DNA of 11,753 nucleotides, taken from the NCBI GenBank assembly GCA_964508915.1, contig CAZDVK010000022.1:1-11753 (forward strand). Direction: 5' to 3'. Positions 1-5,573 of the stretch are shown piece after piece (the stretch's first letter is position 1; every line of letters begins with the position of its first letter). A model generated the notes under the pieces. It did not search any database, was not told where the DNA came from, and saw only the letters and a program-made list of their open reading frames with translations. Origin of the DNA: CAZDVK01 sp964508915. Lineage in GTDB: Bacteria; Pseudomonadota; Alphaproteobacteria; Paracaedibacterales; CAIULA01. The position numbers were made by a program, and so were the translations under genes.

Positions 1-60
1 GTGGCGCTGTGCACTGGTTTTTGTGGGGCCTAGGTGGGCCCCACGCAGTGGGCGGGGTGT
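1..60. other. GC-rich, dyad-rich segment of unknown nature
   Basis: About 68% of these bases are G or C (41 of 60 by hand count), while the rest of the window is clearly AT-rich. A perfect 8-bp inverted repeat, GTGGGGCC (23-30) and GGCCCCAC (37-44), encloses a 6-base loop. A competing hairpin, CCCAC (40-44) with GTGGG (48-52), overlaps its right arm. No T-tract follows the stem on the plus strand, and reading the minus strand the run after it is A, so this is not a standard intrinsic terminator. No frame gives a recognisable protein. It could be the end of a structured RNA, a repeat, or the edge of an element lying outside the window. Confidence 0.4.
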
Positions 61-166
61 GCCTGAATGTTTTCTAATACATATGTGTCGATAAGGCTTC
101 TAATTAAAGGCCCGTGGTGGCATACAATATTTCTAGAATCTCCATTTTGATTTTTAAGAAAATAGT
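61..166. other. intergenic remainder, nothing identified
   Basis: This stretch lies downstream of the minus-strand metallopeptidase gene. It includes the palindrome TTCTAGAA at 131-138 and no clear terminator hairpin. One minus-strand frame stays open for 46 codons from 170 down to a stop at 30-32, but it has no start codon and no recognisable motif. I treat that frame as chance. Confidence 0.4.
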
Positions 167-586
167 TTACCTAGACCATCCCATATCAAAATCTGTATAC
201 CCAAAGTGGTGCCCCATTTCGTGAATCATCACATGATGAACCAGTAAAGACAAATCTTCTTGGTTTTCTCGGGCGTAGCGAATTAATGGGCAGCGATATA
301 AAAAGATAGTATCAGGCAAAGTCAAGTTTGGCTGAAAAGCCTTCACAGGAACGGGAACACCGCGATACAGACCTAAAAGGTCGTATTTATCTTTAATGTG
401 TAAACTTCCCAAAGTTTCTTCATCAGCAAAATTTTCAACTTTGACAGTTAAATTAGCCGTTAAGCGTTTAAAATTTTCAGGAAGCCCATCTATGGTCTTT
501 TGTGCATAGGCACTTAATAGAGCCAAATCAGGCAAGCTAACGGTTTCTTGCAGCGATTTTCTAAGCGTATTATAATTTTTATTCAT
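167..586 (-). CDS. zincin-like metallopeptidase (DUF1025/PF06262 type)
   Basis: Predicted small cytoplasmic zinc metallopeptidase of 139 residues, a usual length for the family. The key feature is HEMGHHFGYTD at residues 122-132. H122, E123 and H126 form the HExxH zinc/catalytic motif, and the following HFGxxD is the extended form seen in the zincin_1 (DUF1025) family, where D132 is a candidate third ligand. The family pattern LLGLYRGVP (70-78) and the segment around LPDTIFLYR (90-98) are also present. There is no signal peptide or membrane segment. The start at 586 is supported by AAAGG seven bases upstream on the minus strand; an ATG four bases earlier (590) is out of frame and stops at once. 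The gene diverges from the lipoprotein gene across an 84-bp gap. The family's substrate is unknown to me, so the fold is confident and the role is not. Confidence 0.85.
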   Translation of the reverse strand: MNKNYNTLRKSLQETVSLPDLALLSAYAQKTIDGLPENFKRLTANLTVKVENFADEETLGSLHIKDKYDLLGLYRGVPVPVKAFQPNLTLPDTIFLYRCPLIRYARENQEDLSLLVHHVMIHEMGHHFGYTDFDMGWSR

Positions 587-643
587 TCATCTACCTTTGT
601 TGTACTAAGATGGTTCGTGTTACAAAAAAGTTCTCTTCTTAAG

Positions 644-649
644 TACAAT
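644..649 (+). promoter_or_regulatory. possible -10 element for the lipoprotein-dnaA series
   Basis: TACAAT differs from TATAAT at one base and sits in the divergent gap, 21 bases before the lipoprotein start. The best -35 candidate, TTACAA (620-625) with an 18-base spacer, is weak. If used, transcription would begin only just upstream of the ribosome binding site. No clear counterpart was found for the divergent metallopeptidase gene. Confidence 0.25.
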
Positions 650-658
650 TTAGGGCAT

Positions 659-663
659 AAAGG
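659..663 (+). promoter_or_regulatory. ribosome binding site deciding the lipoprotein start
   Basis: AAAGG is followed by a 7-base spacer and the ATG at 671. It supports the long N-terminus rather than an internal start at Met24, which lies only seven residues before the lipidation cysteine. Confidence 0.6.
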
Positions 664-670
664 TTAACAA

Positions 671-1198
671 ATGGTCGATAAGCGCAAAAAAAAATGGTTT
701 TTTTTGATTTTTTTTGATAAAAAGTTTTTTTTGTTTTTGATGCCCCTGTTTTTGTGCAGCTGTGCATCAGACGTGGTTATGTCATCGGTTAAGTCTGTCT
801 TTGGCTTTAAGCCTGCCAATGTTTGGCTTGAAAAAGTTCATTTTAAAGCCGCTGACAATGTTAATGATAATTCTCCGGTTACTGTTCATCTGCTTATCCC
901 CTATTCTGCGGATTTAATGAAAGAACTTTTAAAAATGGATGCCGATGCTTACTTTAAAAAAGCAGACCAAATAAAGATCGACAATGCAGGTTGTCTTGAT
1001 GTATTCTCATGGGACATTATTCGTGGTCAGCGGTTAAACGATGTGGCAATTACGCCTTCTAAACTTTCAGGAGAGGGTGTTGTGATTTTTGCCCGTTATA
1101 GTTCACCTGGTCCACATCGCGCAACCGTTGCTGATGATCGGGAAGTTGTCATTAGCTTAGAACGGTCAGATTTTAAGGTAATTCCGGTTAAACAATAA
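671..1198 (+). CDS. TssJ/VasD-like predicted lipoprotein
   Basis: Predicted exported lipoprotein of 175 residues. The basic, very Phe-rich leader ends in a lipobox, L28-C29-S30-C31, so C31 is the likely lipidated residue. The mature part resembles, from memory, small alphaproteobacterial proteins annotated as type VI secretion lipoproteins (TssJ/VasD-like). The points of resemblance are a DNVNDNSPVTVHLLIPYS strand segment (62-79), a KELLKMDADAYF helix, a WDIIRGQ segment and a late SSPGPHRATV strand. No other T6SS gene occurs in the window, so a secretion role is not implied; the fold may serve another envelope function. The gene ends 15 bases before dnaA and is probably cotranscribed with it. 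The first 68 bases contain A9 and three T8 runs, all currently in frame, making the leader prone to slippage. Confidence 0.6.
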   Translation: MVDKRKKKWFFLIFFDKKFFLFLMPLFLCSCASDVVMSSVKSVFGFKPANVWLEKVHFKAADNVNDNSPVTVHLLIPYSADLMKELLKMDADAYFKKADQIKIDNAGCLDVFSWDIIRGQRLNDVAITPSKLSGEGVVIFARYSSPGPHRATVADDREVVISLERSDFKVIPVKQ

Positions 1199-1213
1199 CG
1201 TAATACAAATAGA

Positions 1214-2590
1214 ATGAATCAGCCCTTGCCCTCATCTTTAGATACACTCCAAACTTACTGGTTTGCCATATGCCAAAAAATGGAAAAAGATATTGGTGAA
1301 GCGGCATTTAAAAGTTGGCTTAAACCCCTAGAGGTCTTAGATATTCAAGATGGGTCTGTTGTTATTAGTGCACCAAGCCATTTTATGTGCGACTGGGTTC
1401 AAACGCATTATAGTGACAGGATTAAGGCGTATTGGGCTGAAATTTTCCCAAATGTTACCCAGATTAAAATCTTAGTAAATCTTCCAACTGCAACAATTAA
1501 GCCATTTCCCAACACAAGTGCAGTTTCACAACCAGATGAAGAAATAGAAGAAGACGATAATGCTGACGTTAACGCGGCGTTAGACAGCCGTTTTACTTTT
1601 GAAAATTTTGTTGTTGGAAAACCAAATGAACTGGCGTATGCAGCGGCTTTACGTGTGGCTGAATCAGACCATCCTCTTTTTAATCCTTTATTTTTATATG
1701 GTGGCGTTGGTCTTGGTAAAACGCACTTAATGCACGCGATTGCGTGGCAAATTAAAAAAATGCACCCGCAGCGAAAAGTTATTTATATGTCTGCGGAAAA
1801 ATTTATGTACCAGTTTATTCGGGCTTTGCGTTTTAAAGATACGGTGGCTTTTAAAGAAAGGTTCCGTAGCGTTGACGTTTTGATGATTGATGATGTTCAA
1901 TTTATTGGCGGCAAAGAAACAACCCAAGAAGAATTTTTTCATACTTTTAATGCGCTGGTGGATAATAATCGACAGGTTATTATTTCTGCAGATAAATCAC
2001 CTGCAGACTTGCTGCAAATGGAAGAACGTCTAAAGTCAAGGCTTGGTTGGGGTTTGGTTGCTGATATTCACCCAACAACGTACGAACTGCGCCTTGGCAT
2101 TTTGCAGGCAAAAGCAGCAGCTATAAGCACAAAGATACCCAAAGAAGTTATGGAATTTTTAGCCCTTAAAATTTCATCTAACATACGTGAATTGGAAGGG
2201 GCCTTGAACCGTATTGTGGCACACGCAACTTTAGTTGGCCGTAATGTGACATTGGACACAACACAAGAAGTGTTGCGTGATTTGCTTCGTTCTAACGATC
2301 GGCGTATTACCATTGAAGATGTTCAAAAAAAGGTTTGCGAATTTTACAACATTAAAATGTCTGATTTATTGTCAGGTCGTAGGCAACAAACCATTACCCG
2401 CCCAAGGCAGGTTGCTATGTATTTTTCTAAAACCTTAACAACTAAATCATTGCCTGAAATAGGTCGAAAATTTGGGGGGAAAGATCATACAACCGTGCTG
2501 CATGCTATTAAAAAAGTTCAGGAAAACTGCACTCAAGATCCTGAATTTTCAGCAGATATTGATATTTTAAGAAGGCTTCTTGAAAGTTAA
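1214..2590 (+). CDS. dnaA: chromosomal replication initiator protein DnaA
   Basis: ATP-dependent initiator that binds DnaA boxes, opens the origin and loads the helicase. All four domains are visible in 458 residues (E. coli DnaA has 467). Domain I is about 8-75. Domain II is a short acidic linker, about 95-123. Domain III is the AAA+ core, with Walker A GGVGLGKTH (163-171), Walker B VLMIDD (222-227), and the box VII arginine region ERLKSRLGWGL (271-281), R276 being the likely arginine finger. Sensor 2 lies in SSNIRELEGALNR (321-333). Domain IV carries the DnaA signature around DHTTVLHA (424-431). No Shine-Dalgarno site precedes the ATG, and the 15-base gap to the upstream lipoprotein gene suggests cotranscription. 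I found no cluster of DnaA boxes nearby, so this locus is not evidently the origin; in alphaproteobacteria oriC is often away from dnaA. Confidence 0.98.
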   Translation: MNQPLPSSLDTLQTYWFAICQKMEKDIGEAAFKSWLKPLEVLDIQDGSVVISAPSHFMCDWVQTHYSDRIKAYWAEIFPNVTQIKILVNLPTATIKPFPNTSAVSQPDEEIEEDDNADVNAALDSRFTFENFVVGKPNELAYAAALRVAESDHPLFNPLFLYGGVGLGKTHLMHAIAWQIKKMHPQRKVIYMSAEKFMYQFIRALRFKDTVAFKERFRSVDVLMIDDVQFIGGKETTQEEFFHTFNALVDNNRQVIISADKSPADLLQMEERLKSRLGWGLVADIHPTTYELRLGILQAKAAAISTKIPKEVMEFLALKISSNIRELEGALNRIVAHATLVGRNVTLDTTQEVLRDLLRSNDRRITIEDVQKKVCEFYNIKMSDLLSGRRQQTITRPRQVAMYFSKTLTTKSLPEIGRKFGGKDHTTVLHAIKKVQENCTQDPEFSADIDILRRLLES

Positions 2591-2651
2591 AAAATCTTTT
2601 GTTATGAGGGAAAATCCTGCATGATGATGAATGAATTATTAAGGTTGAAAC

Positions 2652-4034
2652 ATGAACTATAATCAGAAGAAAATGGAGAGTGGGATAACCGGCTTTATAT
2701 TAGAGAACGCGAAGAATATGCCTGCTATGGAAGAAGATACATATAATTTGAAGAAAACCTATCGTTACTGGCGTATTCGTATGATGTACTCCATGATGAT
2801 GGGGTACGCCTGTTTTTATCTGATTCGTCAAAATTTTACGATGGCTATTCCTGCTATGGAAGCTGAACTAGGCTATAGCAAAACCCAAATAGGTCTTGTT
2901 TTAAGTATTGCAGCTGTGATTTATGGCCTTGGAAAAGGCCTGAGTGGTCTGTTAAGTGACCGAAGTAATGCGCGGTACTTTATGACTTTTGGGCTTTTGA
3001 TGTCTGCTGTCATGAACATGTTTATGGGATTCAGTTCAAGCCTTGGCTTTTTTATGGTTTTTTGGTCTTTGAATTCTGTTTTTCAATCTATGGGGTGGCC
3101 ACCTTGTGCGCGACTTTTAACCCACTGGTATAGTCCCCGTGAAATTGCCACAAAATGGGCACTTTGGAATACCTCTCAGCAAATTGGGGGGGCTTTAATT
3201 CTTGTAGCTGGTGGTTTTCTAATTGAACATTATGGCTGGCGTTCTGTTTTCTTTGTACCCAGCGCTGCGTGTATTTTGATGGCGTTTCTTTTATTTAATC
3301 GGTTGCGGGATACGCCTCAATCGCTTGGATTGCCGCCTATAGAAGTTCACCATGGTTATGTCAGAACGGCCCAGTGCCTTGAAGAAGAAAACATGTCGAT
3401 GCGGCAAGTTTTGTTTCAACGGGTTTTGAAAAACAAACTGGTTTGGTACGTGTGTTTAGCTAACTTTTTTGTGTACATTGTGCGCATGTCTGTTTTTACA
3501 TGGGGACCAACTTTTTTGAAAGAATTCAAGGGAAGTAGCTTACATTTGGCCGGTTGGCAAACAGCGGCTTATGATGTTGCTGGGATGTTTGGTGGCATTG
3601 TAGCAGGTTATTTGTCGGACAGAATATTCCAGGGGCACCGCGGACGTGTGGGGGCCATTTTTATGCTTGTTCTGGGTGTGTGCGTAGCCTTTTTATGGTT
3701 GTCCCCGGTTGGGCATACAGTGCTTCACTTTTTGGGAATGATGGCCATTGGGTTTTTAGTATCCGGGCCGCAAATTTTGGTAGGTGTGGCGGCTACGGAT
3801 TTTGCCTCTAAAAAAGCAGCTGGTGTTGCATCGGGTCTGACAGGTACTGTTGGTTATATTGGAACGGCGGTAACAGGCGTAGGTATTGGGGCGCTTGTGC
3901 AGTATTATGGCTGGGATTACGCCTTTATGTTTGTAACTGTTTCTGCCTTTTTAAGCGCTTTATTTTTTGCACTGACATGGAATCATCGATCAAGAATACT
4001 AGACGCGGCAGCGGAATCTTCCAGCACGCTGTAA
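2652..4034 (+). CDS. organophosphate:phosphate antiporter (GlpT/UhpT family, MFS)
   Basis: Inner-membrane major facilitator of the OPA family, which exchanges inorganic phosphate for phosphorylated metabolites such as glycerol-3-phosphate or hexose phosphates. Its 460 residues have many hydrophobic segments consistent with 12 helices. Family landmarks are GYACFYLIRQNF (51-62), with R59 matching the first substrate-binding arginine of GlpT, and GWPPCARLLTHW (148-159), with H158 matching the GlpT histidine. VYIVRMSVFTWGP (274-286) holds R278, matching the second arginine. DRSNAR (103-108) lies in the loop after helix 2. The N-terminus before the first helix is about 15 residues longer than in GlpT. 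The start at 2652 has AAGG with a 7-base spacer. Residues alone do not settle the substrate among GlpT, UhpT, UhpC and PgtP types. Such carriers let intracellular bacteria use host phosphorylated compounds; that role is inferred here. Confidence 0.9.
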   Translation: MNYNQKKMESGITGFILENAKNMPAMEEDTYNLKKTYRYWRIRMMYSMMMGYACFYLIRQNFTMAIPAMEAELGYSKTQIGLVLSIAAVIYGLGKGLSGLLSDRSNARYFMTFGLLMSAVMNMFMGFSSSLGFFMVFWSLNSVFQSMGWPPCARLLTHWYSPREIATKWALWNTSQQIGGALILVAGGFLIEHYGWRSVFFVPSAACILMAFLLFNRLRDTPQSLGLPPIEVHHGYVRTAQCLEEENMSMRQVLFQRVLKNKLVWYVCLANFFVYIVRMSVFTWGPTFLKEFKGSSLHLAGWQTAAYDVAGMFGGIVAGYLSDRIFQGHRGRVGAIFMLVLGVCVAFLWLSPVGHTVLHFLGMMAIGFLVSGPQILVGVAATDFASKKAAGVASGLTGTVGYIGTAVTGVGIGALVQYYGWDYAFMFVTVSAFLSALFFALTWNHRSRILDAAAESSSTL

Positions 4035-4615
4035 AAGAAACACGCTTGCATGCTGTTAACTTGCAGCATCCTTATATAAGGGGAAGCTTGGAAAGACCCT
4101 TATCTTTTGAGGTAAAAGCCGAAGACGCTTTATGGATTTGTGGCGCCAACGGTTCGGGCAAAACAACCCTAATAAAATGTTTGGTGGGTATTGATAACCG
4201 GTTCCAGGGGGCTGTACAGGGTCAACCTCTATATTATTGCGGCCATTTGACTGCCTTAAAGCATAACCAAACTATTTTTAAGAATCTGGCTTTTCAGCTT
4301 GCTATGATGGGGGTTCAAAAGTCCCCAAAAGAAATTCAAGATGTTCTGGCGCTATTTCATTTAGAAAATGATTTAAACAAACTTGTTCAGCATTTGTCAG
4401 AAGGGCAAAAACGCAAAGTTGTTTTGTGTGCCGCTATTTTAAGCCCCCATAAGTTATGGGTTATGGATGAGCCTTTTACAAATTTAGATGAAAAAAGTAT
4501 AGAAAAATTCAAAATGCTTATGGCATCATTTTTAAATGAAGGGGGTTCTGTTGTTTTGGCATCCCATCAATGTCCATTTCTGGACGGTTCAAAATTTCAA
4601 ACAATACATTTATAA
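3977..4615 (+). CDS. ccmA: heme exporter ATP-binding protein CcmA
   Basis: ABC ATPase subunit of the CcmAB(CD) complex, which acts in cytochrome c maturation at the inner membrane. Walker A is GANGSGKTT (56-64), the signature is LSEGQKRKV (140-148), Walker B is LWVMDEP (160-166) and the H-loop histidine is H197. GHLTALKHNQTIFKNLAF (89-106) and GQKRKV followed by LWVMDEPFTNLD are typical of CcmA rather than other ABC ATPases. The start is uncertain. The ATG at 3977 overlaps the antiporter by 58 bases, lacks a Shine-Dalgarno site and adds about 22 residues not usual in CcmA. The TTG at 4046 lies 11 bases past the antiporter stop and places the N-terminus where CcmA proteins normally begin (before HAVNL). 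No ccmB follows, which is unusual but common where cytochrome genes are scattered. Confidence 0.88.
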   Translation: MESSIKNTRRGSGIFQHAVKETRLHAVNLQHPYIRGSLERPLSFEVKAEDALWICGANGSGKTTLIKCLVGIDNRFQGAVQGQPLYYCGHLTALKHNQTIFKNLAFQLAMMGVQKSPKEIQDVLALFHLENDLNKLVQHLSEGQKRKVVLCAAILSPHKLWVMDEPFTNLDEKSIEKFKMLMASFLNEGGSVVLASHQCPFLDGSKFQTIHL

Positions 4616-4622
4616 TTTTAAA

Positions 4623-4735
4623 GAAAGTGCAATAAAATTGTTACTGCAGTTTGATGTTCCAGATTGCTGTTGATATAAAAAACTTAGCAACCAAAACCAT
4701 CGTTATAATGATGAAACAATTTTATTGGCACTTTC
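4623..4735. repeat. 113-bp element with long terminal inverted repeats
   Basis: The left arm 4623-4642 (GAAAGTGC then AATAAAATTGTT) is the reverse complement of the right arm 4715-4735, except for one extra base in the right arm, so 20 of 21 positions pair. The 72-base interior has smaller dyads: TTGCT (4664-4668) with AGCAA (4686-4690), and CATC (4699-4702) with GATG (4710-4713) around a perfect TATAAT (4704-4709). No target-site duplication is obvious. The loop is too long and the arms too AT-rich for a normal terminator, although the element sits between convergent genes. It may be a MITE-like non-autonomous element, an old palindromic repeat, or a structured 3' region shared by both transcripts. 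Confidence 0.65.
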
Positions 4736-4751
4736 ACTATCTATGTTTCAG

Positions 4752-5210
4752 TTACTCATCATAAGTTCTTTTTTTACACTTATCTTGTGTCGCTCTACAG
4801 CGTGTATTGTGTTCGTTAAAACACCTGTTCTCACATGAGTCATCACTGTTACACTTTTTTTTACATCTTTCATATGCTTGGTCATTATCACAGTCTGAGT
4901 TTGTGCAGGTTTTGAATCCTTTACATGTTGTTATATCAAACAAGCATGAGCACTTTTTTTTATACGCAAAGAACAGTTCTTTGGAGGTGTTATAAAGTTT
5001 ATCGGCAGCATCTTTATCTGTTGTTGATAGCTCTTTTGCCGCTTTGGCGCATTCGCTTCCTTTTGCTTTTGCTTTGTCTACATCTCCCTTTTTACATTCT
5101 AAACTTTCAAAAAAAGCAGGTAATGTCTCCACATCTACATCTGTAGTAGCATCAGATGCGATTGATAAATTGCAAATAGAAACAAAAATGATCAAAAATT
5201 TTAAAAACAT
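4752..5210 (-). CDS. secreted cysteine-rich protein of unknown function
   Basis: Not recognised as any known family. It has 152 residues and a clear N-terminal signal peptide (MFLKFLIIFVSICNLSIAS, cleavage probably near residues 19-21). The predicted mature part has 13 cysteines: 39, 54, 87, 89, 96, 102, 107, 116, 120, 126, 130, 138 and 145. Eleven of these fall within residues 87-145, including CSC (87-89), CKKKC (116-120) and CENRC (126-130). The middle (about 40-86) is Lys/Ala/Asp-rich and probably helical. The mature protein is highly charged, with no further membrane segment or lipobox. Dense cysteines behind a signal peptide suggest a disulfide-stabilised periplasmic or secreted protein. 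The start at 5210 has AAGGAG eight bases upstream (5219-5224). The gene stands alone, convergent with ccmA and divergent from ftsK. A host-facing role is conjecture. Confidence 0.75.
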   Translation of the reverse strand: MFLKFLIIFVSICNLSIASDATTDVDVETLPAFFESLECKKGDVDKAKAKGSECAKAAKELSTTDKDAADKLYNTSKELFFAYKKKCSCLFDITTCKGFKTCTNSDCDNDQAYERCKKKCNSDDSCENRCFNEHNTRCRATQDKCKKRTYDE

Positions 5211-5218
5211 ACGGTAGT

Positions 5219-5224
5219 CTCCTT
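5219..5224 (-). promoter_or_regulatory. strong Shine-Dalgarno site of the Cys-rich gene
   Basis: Read on the minus strand this is AAGGAG with an 8-base spacer to the ATG at 5210. It is the best match to the anti-Shine-Dalgarno sequence in the window and contrasts with dnaA and ftsK, which have none. This suggests efficient translation and helps confirm that the gene is real. Confidence 0.75.
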
Positions 5225-5573
5225 AAAAAGTTGCATGGCTCCAGATTAAATTGAAAAACTTTAAACACTCCTGTTCGTAATTTTCAGCTTTTCTTAGCTA
5301 ATTCTATGAAAAACAAAAAATTTAATAAAGTTTTATGTAAATGCCAGGTTTGTCTGGTGTGAAGATGGACACAGATCCACAAGGGTAGTTTTTCCTCAAT
5401 ATGCATAATGACACCACTCATTCTAGAATTTTCCAATTTATTCAGGCTGACATAGTTTGTCATAGGATCTAGTCTTAAGAATTTGTGTATGTTTTTGAAA
5501 AAACTTTTATTAGATTGTTCTGGCGTGTTATAAATATTAAAAAATATTTGTTATAAACGATTAAATCTATTAA
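5225..5573. other. AT-rich divergent intergenic region, no gene seen
   Basis: This region separates the Cys-rich gene from ftsK and should hold both promoters. Small dyads include TTAGCTAA (5294-5301), CCAG/CTGG (5344-5347 and 5354-5357), GTGT/ACAC (5357-5360 and 5369-5372) and TGACA/TGTCA (5448-5452 and 5458-5462). TAGAAT on the minus strand (5306-5301) is a possible -10 for the Cys-rich gene, without a good -35. An 18-codon ORF at 5306-5362 has no ribosome binding site and is not called. No RNA gene or decayed protein was recognised. Confidence 0.5.
5527..5557 (+). promoter_or_regulatory. AT-rich dyad with direct repeats upstream of ftsK
   Basis: GTTATAAA occurs twice (5527-5534 and 5550-5557). 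Between and overlapping the copies is a hairpin-capable dyad, AAATATT (5532-5538) and AATATTT (5543-5549), with a 4-base loop. The second copy ends 16 bases before the ftsK ATG. Each copy contains TATAAA, a fair -10, but neither has a convincing -35 at 16-18 bases. This may be the ftsK promoter, an operator, or simply AT-rich sequence. Confidence 0.35.

Noticed and set aside
131..152. Similarity between TTCTAGAAT-containing segments near 131 and 5421
   Set aside because: The shared core is a 9-base near-palindrome with only patchy similarity around it, which is too little to call a repeat.
30..170. A 46-codon open frame on the minus strand downstream of the metallopeptidase gene
   Set aside because: It has no start codon, begins after a stop at 171-173, crosses a composition change and shows no recognisable motif. 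The metallopeptidase already ends where its family normally ends.
587..670. Replication origin next to dnaA
   Set aside because: No DnaA boxes (TTATCCACA or close variants) were found in the gaps on either side of dnaA, and alphaproteobacterial origins are often elsewhere.
4616..4751. Intrinsic bidirectional terminator between ccmA and the Cys-rich gene
   Set aside because: The paired arms are separated by 72 bases and are AT-rich, and neither end is followed by a proper T-tract. The stem is described as a repeat instead.
4807..5146. Plus-strand ORFs antisense to the Cys-rich gene (4807-4995 and 4925-5146)
   Set aside because: Their Phe/Leu/His-rich translations are what the complement of a Lys/Cys/Asp-rich gene gives, and neither has a ribosome binding site.
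5306..5362. Short ORF MKNKKFNKVLCKCQVCLV in the intergenic region
   Set aside because: It has only 18 codons and no ribosome binding site, and its composition is expected from AT-rich sequence.
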